Source: Piromyces finnis
Lineage: Eukaryota > Neocallimastigomycota > Neocallimastigomycetes > Neocallimastigales > Neocallimastigaceae
Direction of reading: 5' to 3'
DNA length: 64,000 nucleotides
Assembly (NCBI GenBank): GCA_002104945.1
Contig: MCFH01000003.1
Span: forward strand, 434,001 to 498,000
Shown: positions 1-11,400 of the stretch, piece by piece
Position numbering within the stretch: the stretch's first letter is position 1
How the letters are laid out: each line of letters starts with the position of its first letter
Translations under genes and position numbers: made by a program
The notes under the pieces: generated by a model
Databases searched by the model: none
The model's input: the letters and a program-made list of their open reading frames with translations, nothing else
Told to the model about the DNA's origin: nothing

Positions 1-881
1 TTTTGCTGAAAGTATTTGGAATTTATTATGACTGAGAATAGATTCCTTTTCCTCAATACATTTTAATCTATTCCATTTCAGAATTTTCTTAGGAACATTA
101 AAGTCATTAGAAAAATCTTCCATAGGAATAATTTTACCATTAATAAGAAGTGGCTTATGGTCTGATACAGGATAAAAATTATTTATAAATGATCCTGAGT
201 GAATAAGATCTTTCATCTTCGAATTGATAAGAGCATGGTCAATGTCGGAAGATTGATCACCTCGAGTCCAAGAGATAGTAGACCCTCTAAGCGGAAGAAT
301 TTCCCAATCTCCTAATCCATTAGTTGATAACCAGTTGGATAATTTTACTTTAGACATATTAAAATCACCAACAAGAATCGATGGATGGGATGAATGAGTT
401 TGTAACCACAAGCGAACTTCTAACTTTGCATGATCAACATAGATGTTGTGATGACTATGAGGCATATAAACATTTCCAATCGAGCATTTGAATCTATTCC
501 AGAGACTAAAAGTATAAATAGAAATAATATACTTTCCAGAGAAGTTTTCAAGTGAGGCTTGACACGAATTGTGAAAACCTAAATATAAACCTCTCATTCC
601 AGGAACTGATTCATCAGCTTTCTTGAAAAAGTGTCTATAGTTTCGCAAAGTAACACGACAAGGATAATCTGTATTCGATCCAGAACCATTACCAGTTTCT
701 TGGAAACATAAAAATAATGGTTTGAAAATAGCTGTGAAATAGCTAATACTATCTCTCTTTTCATGATTCCACCCATTAGTGTTCCAACTAAGACAAAAAG
801 AAAAGTTATCAGGCTTGATGGATGAGGAAGAATCGTTGCTGTTATTATTATTATCAAGGTCATCATTATTAATGGATGATG
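1..881 (-). mobile_element. LINE copy A, 5'-truncated, cut by the window edge
   Basis: Near-identical to bases 4196-5076 of copy B, so it carries the minus-strand coding segment for about residues 212-504 of the LINE protein (the endonuclease region). Homology to the other copies stops after base 881 (GATGATG), where non-element sequence that flanks copy B begins. It is therefore a 5'-truncated copy whose 3' part lies left of the window. The coding frame appears open over this stretch. Its target-site duplication cannot be checked because the left side is missing. Confidence 0.85.
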
Positions 882-895
882 AGGGCAACTGAAAT

Positions 896-899
<4 letters not shown>
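882..899. repeat. Left target-site duplication of LINE array 1
   Basis: AGGGCAACTGAAATGACT immediately precedes the T-run (poly-A tail of copy B on the minus strand). A 17/18 match, AGGGAAACTGAAATGACT, lies at 26406-26423 directly after the 5' end of the last element in the cluster. This is what target-primed reverse transcription leaves around an insertion. The pair brackets about 25.5 kb of elements. Confidence 0.75.
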
Positions 900-934
<35 letters not shown>

Positions 935-1168
935 GGCATCAAATATTTTAAACTTTATTATTAATTTAATTAAAATTATAATACATGTAATAAAAAATTA
1001 AAAATAAATAAAAATAAAAAAAAATATGTTTAATAAACACAAATGAATAAAAATTGGGTATAATGTATTCTAGTAATTTTAATTAAAGTAAGAAAGCCAC
1101 TATCATACTAAAGTATAATAATTGTATTTGACTTCCAATGGGACACCGAGCCAAAGATCAAAATTTTG

Positions 1169-4100
1169 TCATGGAACAAAATTATGATCTCCATTGGTTG
1201 CGCTGGCCCTCCTGGCCTGTCTTACTGTTTCTTCAGCATTGACGCTCTTGGATGTTGCTTCAAACCTTTTGAACATTGACCATTGCTGGCCAATAGCAAA
1301 AGGCATGATTTTGGTTAGAAGTTCCGCGGTTACCGTCAAGAATGGTGTTCCTTCATTAGTACCAGATTGAATCTGACGCTTACAAAGTTCTTTCCATTCC
1401 CTTGAATTGTAATTAATATTGTTAAAACTTCTTCCCCCAAGAAGGAATTTAAATATTTTACTGCACACACTAGAATAATCATACACATTAATATTCACCG
1501 GATTATTAGAACTATTACTATCATTAACTAAATTACTATCTAAATTAGAATTATTATCTTCACTATTGCTATCATTATTAATATTATTATTTCTATTACT
1601 ACTATTGTTATTATTACTATTTCTATTATTACTATTACTACTATTGTTATTATTACTATTGTTATAATTATTATTGTTACTATTACTATTACTGTTATTG
1701 CTATCTCTACTGATATTATCAATTTCATTATTATTGATAGGACTATTGGAATTACGTTGACTGAAAAAATTTAATAGCTGGACTATGGAATCATAATGTT
1801 TAATACGGATATCTCTAAATGTTGGACAATCTAATAACCAATGTTTAATACTTTGATCTCCACACTTGCAACATGGACAGTAGTTAGGACAAACTGGATC
1901 AACAAATTTAGCAGCTTTGGCAACTCTAGCATCCAACTTATATCCGCTTCTTGCTTTCAATAGCCAGTAGAAGCCATAGGCAAACTCTGGGTACTCATAA
2001 CATAATTTAATAAAATCTTTAGTTTCAATAAATTTATTATCATCATAATATTGCGCTTTGATTGAATTCCCTTTGAGATCTTTCCAATAAAAGTTTTTAA
2101 CTGCTTTAACATCTCCATGCTTCTTTAGTTTTTTTTCAAGTGTCCTACTTGATTTGCACCACGTGTATTTTCTAAATTTAGGAATGTAATTGACAAGGTG
2201 TGAGATAATACAATTTGAGTTTTTCCATTTGTTAAAACATCTAACCTGAGCTAACGCACATTTGGCTGACAATGGAGGAATATTCAAATCTTTTGAGATA
2301 GAGTATAAAGATATAAACGATACGGCTTTATGAACTCCGGCAACCCATCGTATTCCTTTGTTAACATGCTTCTGAGCAATCCTAGACCTAGCTTTGTTGG
2401 ATCCAAGTAATGGTGCAAAGTATGAAACTCTGCTAATCACTTGAGAGTTAAGTACTAGTTTTTTGAAAGGAATAGGAATATTAGGATTTCTTAAGAATTT
2501 ACTGACTGAGAAAAGTCCTTTCAAAACCTTGTTATTAAGAACTTTAATTACTGGTTTAAGGGACAAATTCTTATCAAATGGAACACCAAGATAAGTATAA
2601 CAATCAGTAGTTGGAATGGGTTGTCCTGCTAAGTAAAATGTTGGATCTCTCTTGTTCTGATTTTCTATTGATTCAGGACGAATCACCATCGTTGAACATT
2701 TCTGGATACCAAATTCCATTTCATTATACAAGGCCCATTCATTAACTCTTCTAAGCATCTTTTTTAAGCATCCTCTTGTTGGAGCACAAATAACTATATC
2801 ATCTGCAAAAAGTCCACCACAGCATCGAGTGTCACCTAAACTAACTCCGAGATCTTCACACTCTTTAAATATATCATTAATAAAGAGATTAAAGAGAATA
2901 GGAGAAAGAGGGCAACCTTGACGGACTCCTTTCTTCACATCAAAAGATTTCGAGAATTGTCCATCTAATTTGACATTAGCCTTAGATGTTAAATATAAAT
3001 TTTTGATAAATTGTAAACTCTTACCTCGGATTCCTAAACAATCTAATTTATGGAGAATATTACCGATTGGGACTGAATCGTATGCTTTCCTGAGATCTAA
3101 AAAGGCCAAATATGTCTCTTTATTATCTAATTGACGTCTACGGCATATTTCTTGGATTGAAATGAAAAGACTGATACTTTCTTCCTTTTTTCGAAAACCA
3201 AATTGTTCAGGTCTAATGAAATTATTCTTTAGACCATATTCTGAGATTCTAGTGGTGACAATTTTGGAGATCAACTTAATACCATTATTGATAAGTGATA
3301 TACCTCGATAGTTATCACAATCTGTCAAATCTCCCTTCTTAGGAATAGAAACAATACTGGATTCATTCCATGAGTTGGGGAAATCTCCATCCCAAATACG
3401 GTTAAATAATTTAAGAATAAAATTTAAACCATGAGCGTCATTATCTGAAGTAGTATTACCAGAAGAATTATTACCTGTAGCATTATTAGAATCATTACTT
3501 GATGGAATTAATGCTTTGTAAAATTCAATTGGAATACCATCTGGACCTGATGCTTTATAATTTGGAGTAGAGAGGATAGCTGACTTGACTTCATCAATAC
3601 TAATATCTTGGTTGATATCCCACTCATCAAGCATAGGAAGTGAAAAACGTTTATTCATTGGTTCTTCATACCAATGCTCAAAATCAAGACTTACACCACT
3701 TGGGTCTGATGCAAGATTTTCGAAATGATCATGCCACACTTCTAGTTGTTCTTCCGTAGCAACAACTAATTCTCCATTTTTATTTTTAATTGGTTGAGCA
3801 ATAAAGAAAGAATCTTTTCCAATTTTTGCAGTTTTCTTGATCCATTTCCAGGCCTTCTTAGGATTATGACTCTTCATATACTCACATCCTGTTTTAATCC
3901 AATGAAGATATTCTTGTTTCCTAAATTCATTACATCTTTTGTGGATGTAATCAATGAGCTTACGGTAGATTTTAATTCTTTTAATAAATTCATCTATATC
4001 ATAAATTCTTTCTTTTTTAAATCTCTTATACAACTTCATTTTGATTTTTTGAAGATTAAAAATTTGTTGTGAAATATGAAATGAAGACTTTATAACATTA

Positions 4101-5707
4101 TTTGCTGAAGTAATACTGAGCTCGTCTGCAATTGAAAAAGCAGTTGAAGTAAACTCTTTGGAAAGTTCATCTGTTGAAACATTAGGATCGTTGAATTTTG
4201 CTGAAAGTATTTGGAATTTATTATGACTGAGAATAGATTCCTTTTCCTCAATACATTTTAATCTATTCCATTTCAGAATTTTCTTAGGAACATTAAAGTC
4301 ATTAGAAAAATCTTCCATAGGAATAATTTTACCATTAATAAGAAGTGGCTTATGGTCTGATACAGGATAAAAATTATTTATAAATGATCCTGAGTGAATA
4401 AGATCTTTCATCTTCGAATTGATAAGAGCATGGTCAATGTCGGAAGATTGATCACCTCGAGTCCAAGAGATAGTAGACCCTCTAAGCGGAAGAATTTCCC
4501 AATCTCCTAATCCATTAGTTGATAACCAGTTGGATAATTTTACTTTAGACATATTAAAATCACCAACAAGAATCGATGGATGGGATGAATGAGTTTGTAA
4601 CCACAAGCGAACTTCTAACTTTGCATGATCAACATAGATGTTGTGATGACTATGAGGCATATAAACATTTCCAATCGAGCATTTGAATCTATTCCAGAGA
4701 CTAAAAGTATAAATAGAAATAATATACTTTCCAGAGAAGTTTTCAAGTGAGGCTTGACACGAATTGTGAAAACCTAAATATAAACCTCTCATTCCAGGAA
4801 CTGATTCATCAGCTTTCTTGAAAAAGTGTCTATAGTTTCGCAAAGTAACACGACAAGGATAATCTGTATTCGATCCAGAACCATTACCAGTTTCTTGGAA
4901 ACATAAAAATAATGGTTTGAAAATAGCTGTGAAATAGCTAATACTATCTCTCTTTTCATGATTCCACCCATTAGTGTTCCAACTAAGACAAAAAGAAAAG
5001 TTATCAGGCTTGATGGATGAGGAAGAATCGTTGCTGTTATTATTATTATCAAGGTCATCATTATTAATGGATGATGCATCAGAGGAATAAGTAGAACTAT
5101 TACTAGATGGCTGTGAAACTGAAGAACTATCAACTATTGAACTGTTAGCAGAGTTGATAGAGCTATTAGAATTAATTGTTGAATGTTGAGATTGAAATTG
5201 TGTTTGCTGTAGATCTGGAATATTTTCATGATGGGAAACTTGTTGAAGATCTTGTTGAAGATCTTGTTGAAGATCGGATTGTTGATGAGATTGTTGAACT
5301 GATTGTTGAAATAATTGTTGAATAGAATGTTGATGTTTATTAGAAACTAAAATTTTACGTTTGAGAGTGGAAAAAGTGTATTTGTGATTCCTTCTACTAC
5401 GAGCTGAAAAGGAAATTGAGGTAACTGAAAGTTTCTTCTTTAACATGTGTAAGATTTTAATACAATCTTTTGATGAACCATGAACCTTGACTAAGAAAAA
5501 GTGATCATTGAAAGTCTGAAAATATTTAACACTAATAACTGAATTAAATTTATCTTCTAGAATAACCTCGAGTTTTTCCCATAGCATATTTACTGACCAT
5601 GATCGAATACCACGGATAAAGAAGGAGCGAATATCATCTAAGGGGATACCATAAGACCGGGTACCACGTCTGATATAATTCTTATCTTTAATATAAAGGA
5701 CTGACAT
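1169..5707 (-). CDS. LINE polyprotein (endonuclease-reverse transcriptase), intact, copy B
   Basis: 1512 codons without interruption, ATG to TGA. Residues 30-100 have an alternating beta/alpha pattern that could be an RRM-like nucleic-acid-binding fold (inference). Residues 125-235 are Gln/Ser/Asn-rich. Residues about 236-460 form an EEP/APE-type endonuclease: SWNTNGW (N245), QET (E272), VGDFN (D383, N385) and SDH (D451, H452). The reverse transcriptase follows at about 770-1040, with AFLDLRKAYDS (D871), VRQGCPLSPILFNLF and the catalytic FADD (D969, D970). A Cys/His cluster at about 1273-1297 (CPNYCPCCKCG...HWLLDC) resembles the zinc finger found after the RT in many LINEs. An Asn/Ser tract then precedes a conserved C-terminus. 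No RNase H domain was seen. There is no separate ORF1, so nucleic-acid chaperone activity may sit in the N-terminus. An autonomous, possibly active element; L1- or Tad-like placement not determined. Confidence 0.93.
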   Translation of the reverse strand: MSVLYIKDKNYIRRGTRSYGIPLDDIRSFFIRGIRSWSVNMLWEKLEVILEDKFNSVISVKYFQTFNDHFFLVKVHGSSKDCIKILHMLKKKLSVTSISFSARSRRNHKYTFSTLKRKILVSNKHQHSIQQLFQQSVQQSHQQSDLQQDLQQDLQQVSHHENIPDLQQTQFQSQHSTINSNSSINSANSSIVDSSSVSQPSSNSSTYSSDASSINNDDLDNNNNSNDSSSSIKPDNFSFCLSWNTNGWNHEKRDSISYFTAIFKPLFLCFQETGNGSGSNTDYPCRVTLRNYRHFFKKADESVPGMRGLYLGFHNSCQASLENFSGKYIISIYTFSLWNRFKCSIGNVYMPHSHHNIYVDHAKLEVRLWLQTHSSHPSILVGDFNMSKVKLSNWLSTNGLGDWEILPLRGSTISWTRGDQSSDIDHALINSKMKDLIHSGSFINNFYPVSDHKPLLINGKIIPMEDFSNDFNVPKKILKWNRLKCIEEKESILSHNKFQILSAKFNDPNVSTDELSKEFTSTAFSIADELSITSANNVIKSSFHISQQIFNLQKIKMKLYKRFKKERIYDIDEFIKRIKIYRKLIDYIHKRCNEFRKQEYLHWIKTGCEYMKSHNPKKAWKWIKKTAKIGKDSFFIAQPIKNKNGELVVATEEQLEVWHDHFENLASDPSGVSLDFEHWYEEPMNKRFSLPMLDEWDINQDISIDEVKSAILSTPNYKASGPDGIPIEFYKALIPSSNDSNNATGNNSSGNTTSDNDAHGLNFILKLFNRIWDGDFPNSWNESSIVSIPKKGDLTDCDNYRGISLINNGIKLISKIVTTRISEYGLKNNFIRPEQFGFRKKEESISLFISIQEICRRRQLDNKETYLAFLDLRKAYDSVPIGNILHKLDCLGIRGKSLQFIKNLYLTSKANVKLDGQFSKSFDVKKGVRQGCPLSPILFNLFINDIFKECEDLGVSLGDTRCCGGLFADDIVICAPTRGCLKKMLRRVNEWALYNEMEFGIQKCSTMVIRPESIENQNKRDPTFYLAGQPIPTTDCYTYLGVPFDKNLSLKPVIKVLNNKVLKGLFSVSKFLRNPNIPIPFKKLVLNSQVISRVSYFAPLLGSNKARSRIAQKHVNKGIRWVAGVHKAVSFISLYSISKDLNIPPLSAKCALAQVRCFNKWKNSNCIISHLVNYIPKFRKYTWCKSSRTLEKKLKKHGDVKAVKNFYWKDLKGNSIKAQYYDDNKFIETKDFIKLCYEYPEFAYGFYWLLKARSGYKLDARVAKAAKFVDPVCPNYCPCCKCGDQSIKHWLLDCPTFRDIRIKHYDSIVQLLNFFSQRNSNSPINNNEIDNISRDSNNSNSNSNNNNYNNSNNNNSSNSNNRNSNNNNSSNRNNNINNDSNSEDNNSNLDSNLVNDSNSSNNPVNINVYDYSSVCSKIFKFLLGGRSFNNINYNSREWKELCKRQIQSGTNEGTPFLTVTAELLTKIMPFAIGQQWSMFKRFEATSKSVNAEETVRQARRASATNGDHNFVP

Positions 5708-6466
5708 GATAATAAATTCTAATTAAAAAATATTGAATATAAAATAAATACTAATAAAAATTACAAATATAACGTATATGGAAAAAATCTGTCTCTCTCT
5801 CTCTTCTTAAAAGTACTGGATAGTACAAAAATTGTTACGATGCTTTGTTTAAAGTTTCTTTTTTTTTGAATTCTAGTTGTAAATTTTCTTTAAAAATTCT
5901 AGTTTTGGTTTGTTGTTAGTAAATTCGATTCGCTTTTTGACACTAAAATTGTTTGACTTTACTTTTCATTAAATATTTAAATTGGTAAAAAATTTGAATC
6001 AAGAATGTCGACACCAGAAAGCTTGTGAATAGTATTTTTACATGATGTAGAGTGAATCAGTCTCTTACAAGAAACAATACAACAATAGCTACATGAATAT
6101 AAAAGTACAATGCAAATGCTAAAGTTGACTACATTGGATTCTTACAAGAGAAGAGTAGTACTACATGAATACATGAATAAAAGAAAAAATACAGCAACAA
6201 AATGTATTACTCTTCTAATTAAATACTATACAAACTTACCTGAAAAATCAAACATTCACTTATTCATCAAATACTTAAATTTGATGAATAAAATGTTTTT
6301 TAATCGCTCAGTACCATGAGCTTAGTCCTAATAATTTTCCCTTGAAGACTAACCAAGCATCCATTGCGCAATGCTTGGATTTAATTCTTTCTACTCTCTC
6401 AGTACCATGAGCATGAGTAGACCCCCTTGAGAAATTACATTTATTAAATAAATGAAGGCACATTCC
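5708..6466 (-). promoter_or_regulatory. LINE copy B 5' UTR
   Basis: Non-coding leader between the start codon and copy C. It holds a GA/CT-rich stretch (5790-5805), then about 500 bp shared by all full-length copies, then the first 124-bp monomer starting at 6353. LINE promoters are internal and lie in this region in known families; no specific promoter motif is identified. On the plus strand it contains a 69-codon ORF (6110-6319) that is identical in copies E and F but diverges in D and H, and is not annotated as a gene. Confidence 0.55.
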
Positions 6467-6731
6467 TTTTTTTTTTTTTTTTTTTTTTTTTTAACGGCAT
6501 CAAATATTTTAAACTTTATTATTAATTTAATTAAAATTATAATACATGTAATATAAAAATTAAAATAAAATAAAAATAAAAAAAAATATGTTTAAATAAA
6601 CACAAATGAATAAAAATTGGGTATAATGTATTCTAGTAATTTTAATTAAAGTAAGAAAGCCACTATCATACTAAAGTATAATAATTGTATTTGACTTCCA
6701 ATGGGACACCGAGCCAAAGATCAAAATTTTA

Positions 6732-8218
6732 TCATGGGACAAAATTATGATCTCCATTGGTTGCGCTGGCCCTCCTGGCCTGTCTTACTGTTTCTTCAGC
6801 ATTGACGCTCTTGGATGTTGCTTCAAACCTTTTGAACATTGACCATTGCTGGCCAATAGCAAAAGGCATGATTTTGGTTAGAAGTTCCGCGGTTACCGTC
6901 AAGAATGGTGTTCCTTCGTTAGTACCAGATTGAATCTGACGCTTACAAAGTTCTTTCCATTCCCTTGAATTGTAATTAATATTGTTAAAACTTCTTCCCC
7001 CAAGAAGGAATTTAAATATTTTACTGCACACACTAGAATAATCATACACATTAATATTCACCGGATTATTAGAACTATTACTATCATTAACTAAATTACT
7101 ATCTAAATTAGAATTATTATCTTCACTATTGCTATCATTACTAATATTATTATTTCTATTACTACTATTGTTATTATTACTATTGTTACTATTACTATTG
7201 TTATTATTACTATTGTTACTATTACTATTAATAATATTACTATCTCTACTGATATTATCAATTTCATTATTATTGATAGGACTATTGGAATTACGTTGAC
7301 TGAAAAAATTTAATAGCTGGACTATGGAATCATAATGTTTAATACGGATATCTCTAAATGTTGGACAATCTAATAACCAATGTTTAATACTTTGATCTCC
7401 ACACTTGCAACATGGACAGTAGTTAGGACAAACTGGATCAACAAATTTGGCAGCTTTGGCAACTCTAGCATCCAACTTGTATCCGCTTCTTGCTTTCAAT
7501 AGCCAGTAGAAGCCATAGGCAAACTCTGGGTACTCATAACATAATTTAATAAAATCTTTAGTATCAATAAACTTATTATCATCATAATATTGCGCTTTGA
7601 TTGAATTCCCTTTGAGATCTTTCCAATAAAAGTTTTTAACTGCTTTAACATCTCCATGTTTCTTTAGTTTTTTATCAAGTGTCCTACTTGATTTGCACCA
7701 CGTGTATTTTCTAAATTTAGGAATGTAATTGACAAGGTGTGAGATAATACAATTTGAGTTTTTCCATTTGTTAAAACATCTAACCTGAGCTAATGCACAT
7801 TTGGCTGACAATGGAGGAATATTCAAATCTTTTGAGATAGAGTATAAAGATATAAACGATACAGCTTTATGAACTCCGGCAACCCATCGTATTCCTTTGT
7901 TAACATGCTTCTGTGCAATCCTAGACCTGGCTTTGTTGGATCCAAGTAATGGTGCAAAGTATGAAACTCTGCTAATCACTTGTGAGTTAAGTACTAGCTT
8001 TTTGAAGGGAATAGGAATATTAGGATTTCTTAAGAATTTACTGACTGAGAAAAGTCCTTTCAAAACCTTGTTATTAAGAGCTTTAATAACTGGTTTAAGG
8101 GACAGATTCTTATCAAATGGAACACCAAGATAAGTATAACAATCAGTAGTTGGAATGGGTTGTCCTGCTAAGTAAAATGTTGGATCTCTCTTGTTCTGAT
8201 TTTCTATTGATTCAGGAC

Positions 8219-8220
<2 letters not shown>
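6732..8220 (-). pseudogene. LINE polyprotein fragment, copy C (C-terminal third)
   Basis: Open frame encoding roughly the last 490 residues: the end of the RT domain (from about SIENQNKRDPTF), the connecting region, the Cys/His knuckle, the Asn-rich tract and the conserved C-terminus ending NFVP. It is interrupted at 8220 by the insertion of copy D, so no catalytic RT motif or endonuclease remains. The Asn tract differs in length from that of B and D. Confidence 0.85.
8206..8220. repeat. Left target-site duplication of copy D
   Basis: ATTGATTCAGGACGA precedes the T-run of D. The sequence after the 5' end of D at 13884-13896 reads ATGATTCAGACGA, the same bases with one T and one G missing. 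This establishes that D inserted into the RT-coding region of copy C. Confidence 0.75.
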
Positions 8221-8252
<32 letters not shown>

Positions 8253-8489
8253 GGCATCAAATATTATAAACTTTATTATTAATTTAATTAAAATTATAAT
8301 ACATGTAATAAAAAATTAAAAAATAAAAATAAAAATAAAAAAAATATGTTTAAATAAACACAAATGAATAAAAATTGGGTATAATGTATTCTAGTAATTT
8401 TAATTAAAGTAAGAAAGCCACTATCATACTAAAGTATAATAATTGTATTTGACTTCCAATGGGACACCGAGCCAAAGACCAAAATTTTA

Positions 8490-11400
8490 TCATGGGACAA
8501 AATTATGATCTCCATTGGTTGCGCTGGCCCTCCTGGCCTGTCTTACTGTTTCTTCAGCATTGACGCTCTTGGATGTTGCTTCAAACCTTTTGAACATTGA
8601 CCATTGCTGGCCAATAGCAAAAGGCATGATTTTGGTTAGAAGTTCCGCGGTTACCGTCAAGAATGGTGTTCCTTCGTTAGTACCAGATTGAATCTGACGC
8701 TTACAAAGTTCTTTCCATTCCCTTGAATTGTAATTAATATTGTTAAAACTTCTTCCCCCAAGAAGGAATTTAAATATTTTACTGCACACACTAGAATAAT
8801 CATACACATTAATATTCATCGGATTATTAGAACTATTACTATTATTAACTAAATTACTATCTAAATTAGAATTATTATCTTCACTATTGCTATCATTACT
8901 AATATTATTATTTCTATTACTACTATTGTTATTATTACTATTGTTATTATTAATATTATTACTATTACTATTACTGTTATTGCTATCTCTGCTGATATTA
9001 ACATTTTCATTATTATTGATAGGACTATTGGAATTACGTTGACTGAAAAAATTTAATAGCTGGACTATAGAATCATAATGTTTAATACGGATATCTCTAA
9101 ATGTTGGACAATCTAATAACCAATGTTTAATACTTTGATCTCCACACTTGCAACATGGACAATAGTTAGGACAAACTGGATCAACAAATTTAGCAGCTTT
9201 GGCAACTCTAGCATCCAACTTGTATCCGCTTCTTGCTTTCAATAGCCAGTAGAAGCCATAGGCAAACTCTGGGTACTCATAACATAATTTAATAAAATCT
9301 TTAGTTTCAATAAATTTATTATCATCATAATATTGCGCTTTGATTGAATTCCCTTTGAGATCTTTCCAATAAAAGTTTTTAACTGCTTTAACATCTCCAT
9401 GTTTTTTTAATTTTTTATCAAGTGTCCTACTTGATTTGCACCACGTGTATTTTCTAAATTTAGGAATGTAATTGACAAGGTGTGAGATAATACAATTTGA
9501 GTTTTTCCATTTGTTAAAACATCTAACCTGAGCTAACGCACATTTGGCTGACAATGGAGGAATATTCAAATCTTTTGAGATAGAGTATAAAGATATAAAC
9601 GATACAGCTTTATGAACTCCGGCAACCCATCGTATTCCTTTGTTAACATGCTTCTGAGCAATCCTAGACCTAGCTTTGTTGGATCCAAGTAATGGTGCAA
9701 AGTATGAAACTCTGCTAATCACTTGAGAGTTAAGTACTAGTTTTTTGAAAGGAATAGGAATATTAGGATTTCTTAAGAATTTACTGACTGAGAAAAGCCC
9801 TTTCAAAACCTTGTTATTAAGAGCTTTAATTACTGGTTTAAGGGACAGATTCTTATCAAATGGAACACCAAGATAAGTATAACAATCAGTAGTTGGAATG
9901 GGTTGTCCTGCTAAGTAAAATGTTGGATCTCTCTTGTTCTGATTTTCTATTGATTCAGGACGAATCACCATCGTTGAACATTTCTGGATACCAAATTCCA
10001 TTTCATTATACAATGCCCATTCATTAACTCTTCTAAGCATCTTTTTTAAGCATCCTCTTGTTGGAGCACAAATAACTATATCATCTGCAAAAAGTCCACC
10101 ACAGCATCGAGTGTCACCTAAACTGACTCCTAGATCTTCGCACTCTCTAAATATATCATTAATAAAGAGATTAAAGAGAATAGGAGAAAGAGGGCAACCT
10201 TGACGGACTCCTTTCTTCACATCAAAAGATTTCGAGAATTGTCCATCTAATTTGACATTAGCCTTAGATGTTAAATATAAATTTTTGATGAATTGTAGAC
10301 TCTTACCTCGGATTCCTAAACAATCTAATTTATGGAGAATATTACCGATTGGGACTGAATCGTATGCTTTCCTGAGATCTAAAAAGGCCAAATATGTCTC
10401 TTTATTATCTAATTGACGTCTACGGCATATTTCTTGGATTGAAATGAAAAGACTAATACTTTCTTCCTTTTTTCGAAAACCAAATTGTTCAGGTCTAATG
10501 AAATTATTCTTTAGACCATATTCTGAGATTCTAGTGGTGACAATTTTGGAAATCAACTTAATACCATTATTGATAAGTGATATACCTCGATAGTTATCAC
10601 AATCTGTCAAATCTCCCTTCTTAGGAATAGAAACAATACTGGATTCATTCCAAGAGCTGGGGAAATCTCCATCCCAAATACGGTTGAATAATTTAAGAAT
10701 AAAATTTAAACCATGAGCATCATTATCTGAAGTAGTATTACTGGAAGAATTATTATCTGTAGCATTATTAGAATCATTACTTGATGGAACTAATGCTTTG
10801 TAAAATTCAATTGGAATACCATCCGGACCTGATGCTTTATAATTTGGAGTAGTGAGGATAGCTGACTTGACTTCATCAATACTAATATCTTGGTTGATAT
10901 CCCACTCATCAAGCATAGGAAGTGAAAAACGTTTATTCGTTGGTTCTTCATACCAATGCTCCAAATCAAGACTTACACCACTTGGGTCTGATGCAAGATT
11001 TTCGAAATGATCATGCCACACATCTAGTTGTTCTTCCGTAGCAACAACTAATTCTCCATTTTTATTTTTAATTGGTTGAGCAATAAAGAAAGAATCTTTT
11101 CCAATTTTTGCAGTTTTCTTGATCCATTTCCAGGCCTTCTTAGGATTATGACTCTTCATATACTCACATCCTGTTTTAATCCAATGAAGATATTCTTGCT
11201 TCCTAAATTCATTACATCTTTTGTGGATGTAATCAATGAGCTTACGGTAGATTTTAATTCTTTTAATAAATTCATCTATATCATAAATTCTTTCTTTTTT
11301 AAATCTCTTATACAACTTCATTTTGATTTTTTGAAGATTAAAAATTTGTTGTGAAATATGAAATGAAGACTTTATAACATTATTTGCTGAAGTAATACTG

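Larger units (their letters stand above)
899..6466 (-). mobile_element. LINE copy B, full-length coding region
   Basis: On the minus strand the element reads 5' UTR (about 6466-5708), single ORF (5707-1169), 3' UTR of about 240 bp and poly-A (T-run 899-931). There are no terminal repeats, as expected of a non-LTR retrotransposon. The 5' UTR is cut inside its first 124-bp monomer (from 6353) by the T-run of copy C at 6467, so the outer 5' part of B is displaced further right. The 3' end has the diagnostic TGTCATGGAAC shared with copies F, G, H and I. Confidence 0.92.
6467..8220 (-). mobile_element. LINE copy C, 3' part (interrupted by copy D)
   Basis: T-run 6467-6492 (poly-A), 3' UTR, then coding sequence up to 8220, where the T-run of copy D begins abruptly. 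The expected continuation (GACGAATCACCATCG) resumes at 13893 on the far side of D. C is thus an older copy split by D. It inserted in the 5' UTR of B at GGCACATTCC. The 3' end carries the TATCATGGGAC variant shared with D and E. Confidence 0.85.

Noticed and set aside
1540-1728. Minus-strand frame of almost only Ile/Val/Thr
   Set aside because: Shifted reading of the AAT/AGT repeat that codes for the Asn/Ser tract of the LINE protein.
3794-4072. 92-codon plus-strand frame recurring in each LINE copy
   Set aside because: Antisense shadow of the region between endonuclease and RT; conservation follows the sense protein.
4789-5133. 114-codon frame repeated in several LINE copies (also 12071, 17861, 52375)
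   Set aside because: It overlaps the N-terminal coding region in another frame and only recurs because the element is repeated.
899-6466. LTR retrotransposon or retroviral origin for the repeated elements
   Set aside because: No long terminal repeats, integrase, protease or RNase H; poly-A tails, target-site duplications and an EEP endonuclease mark a LINE.
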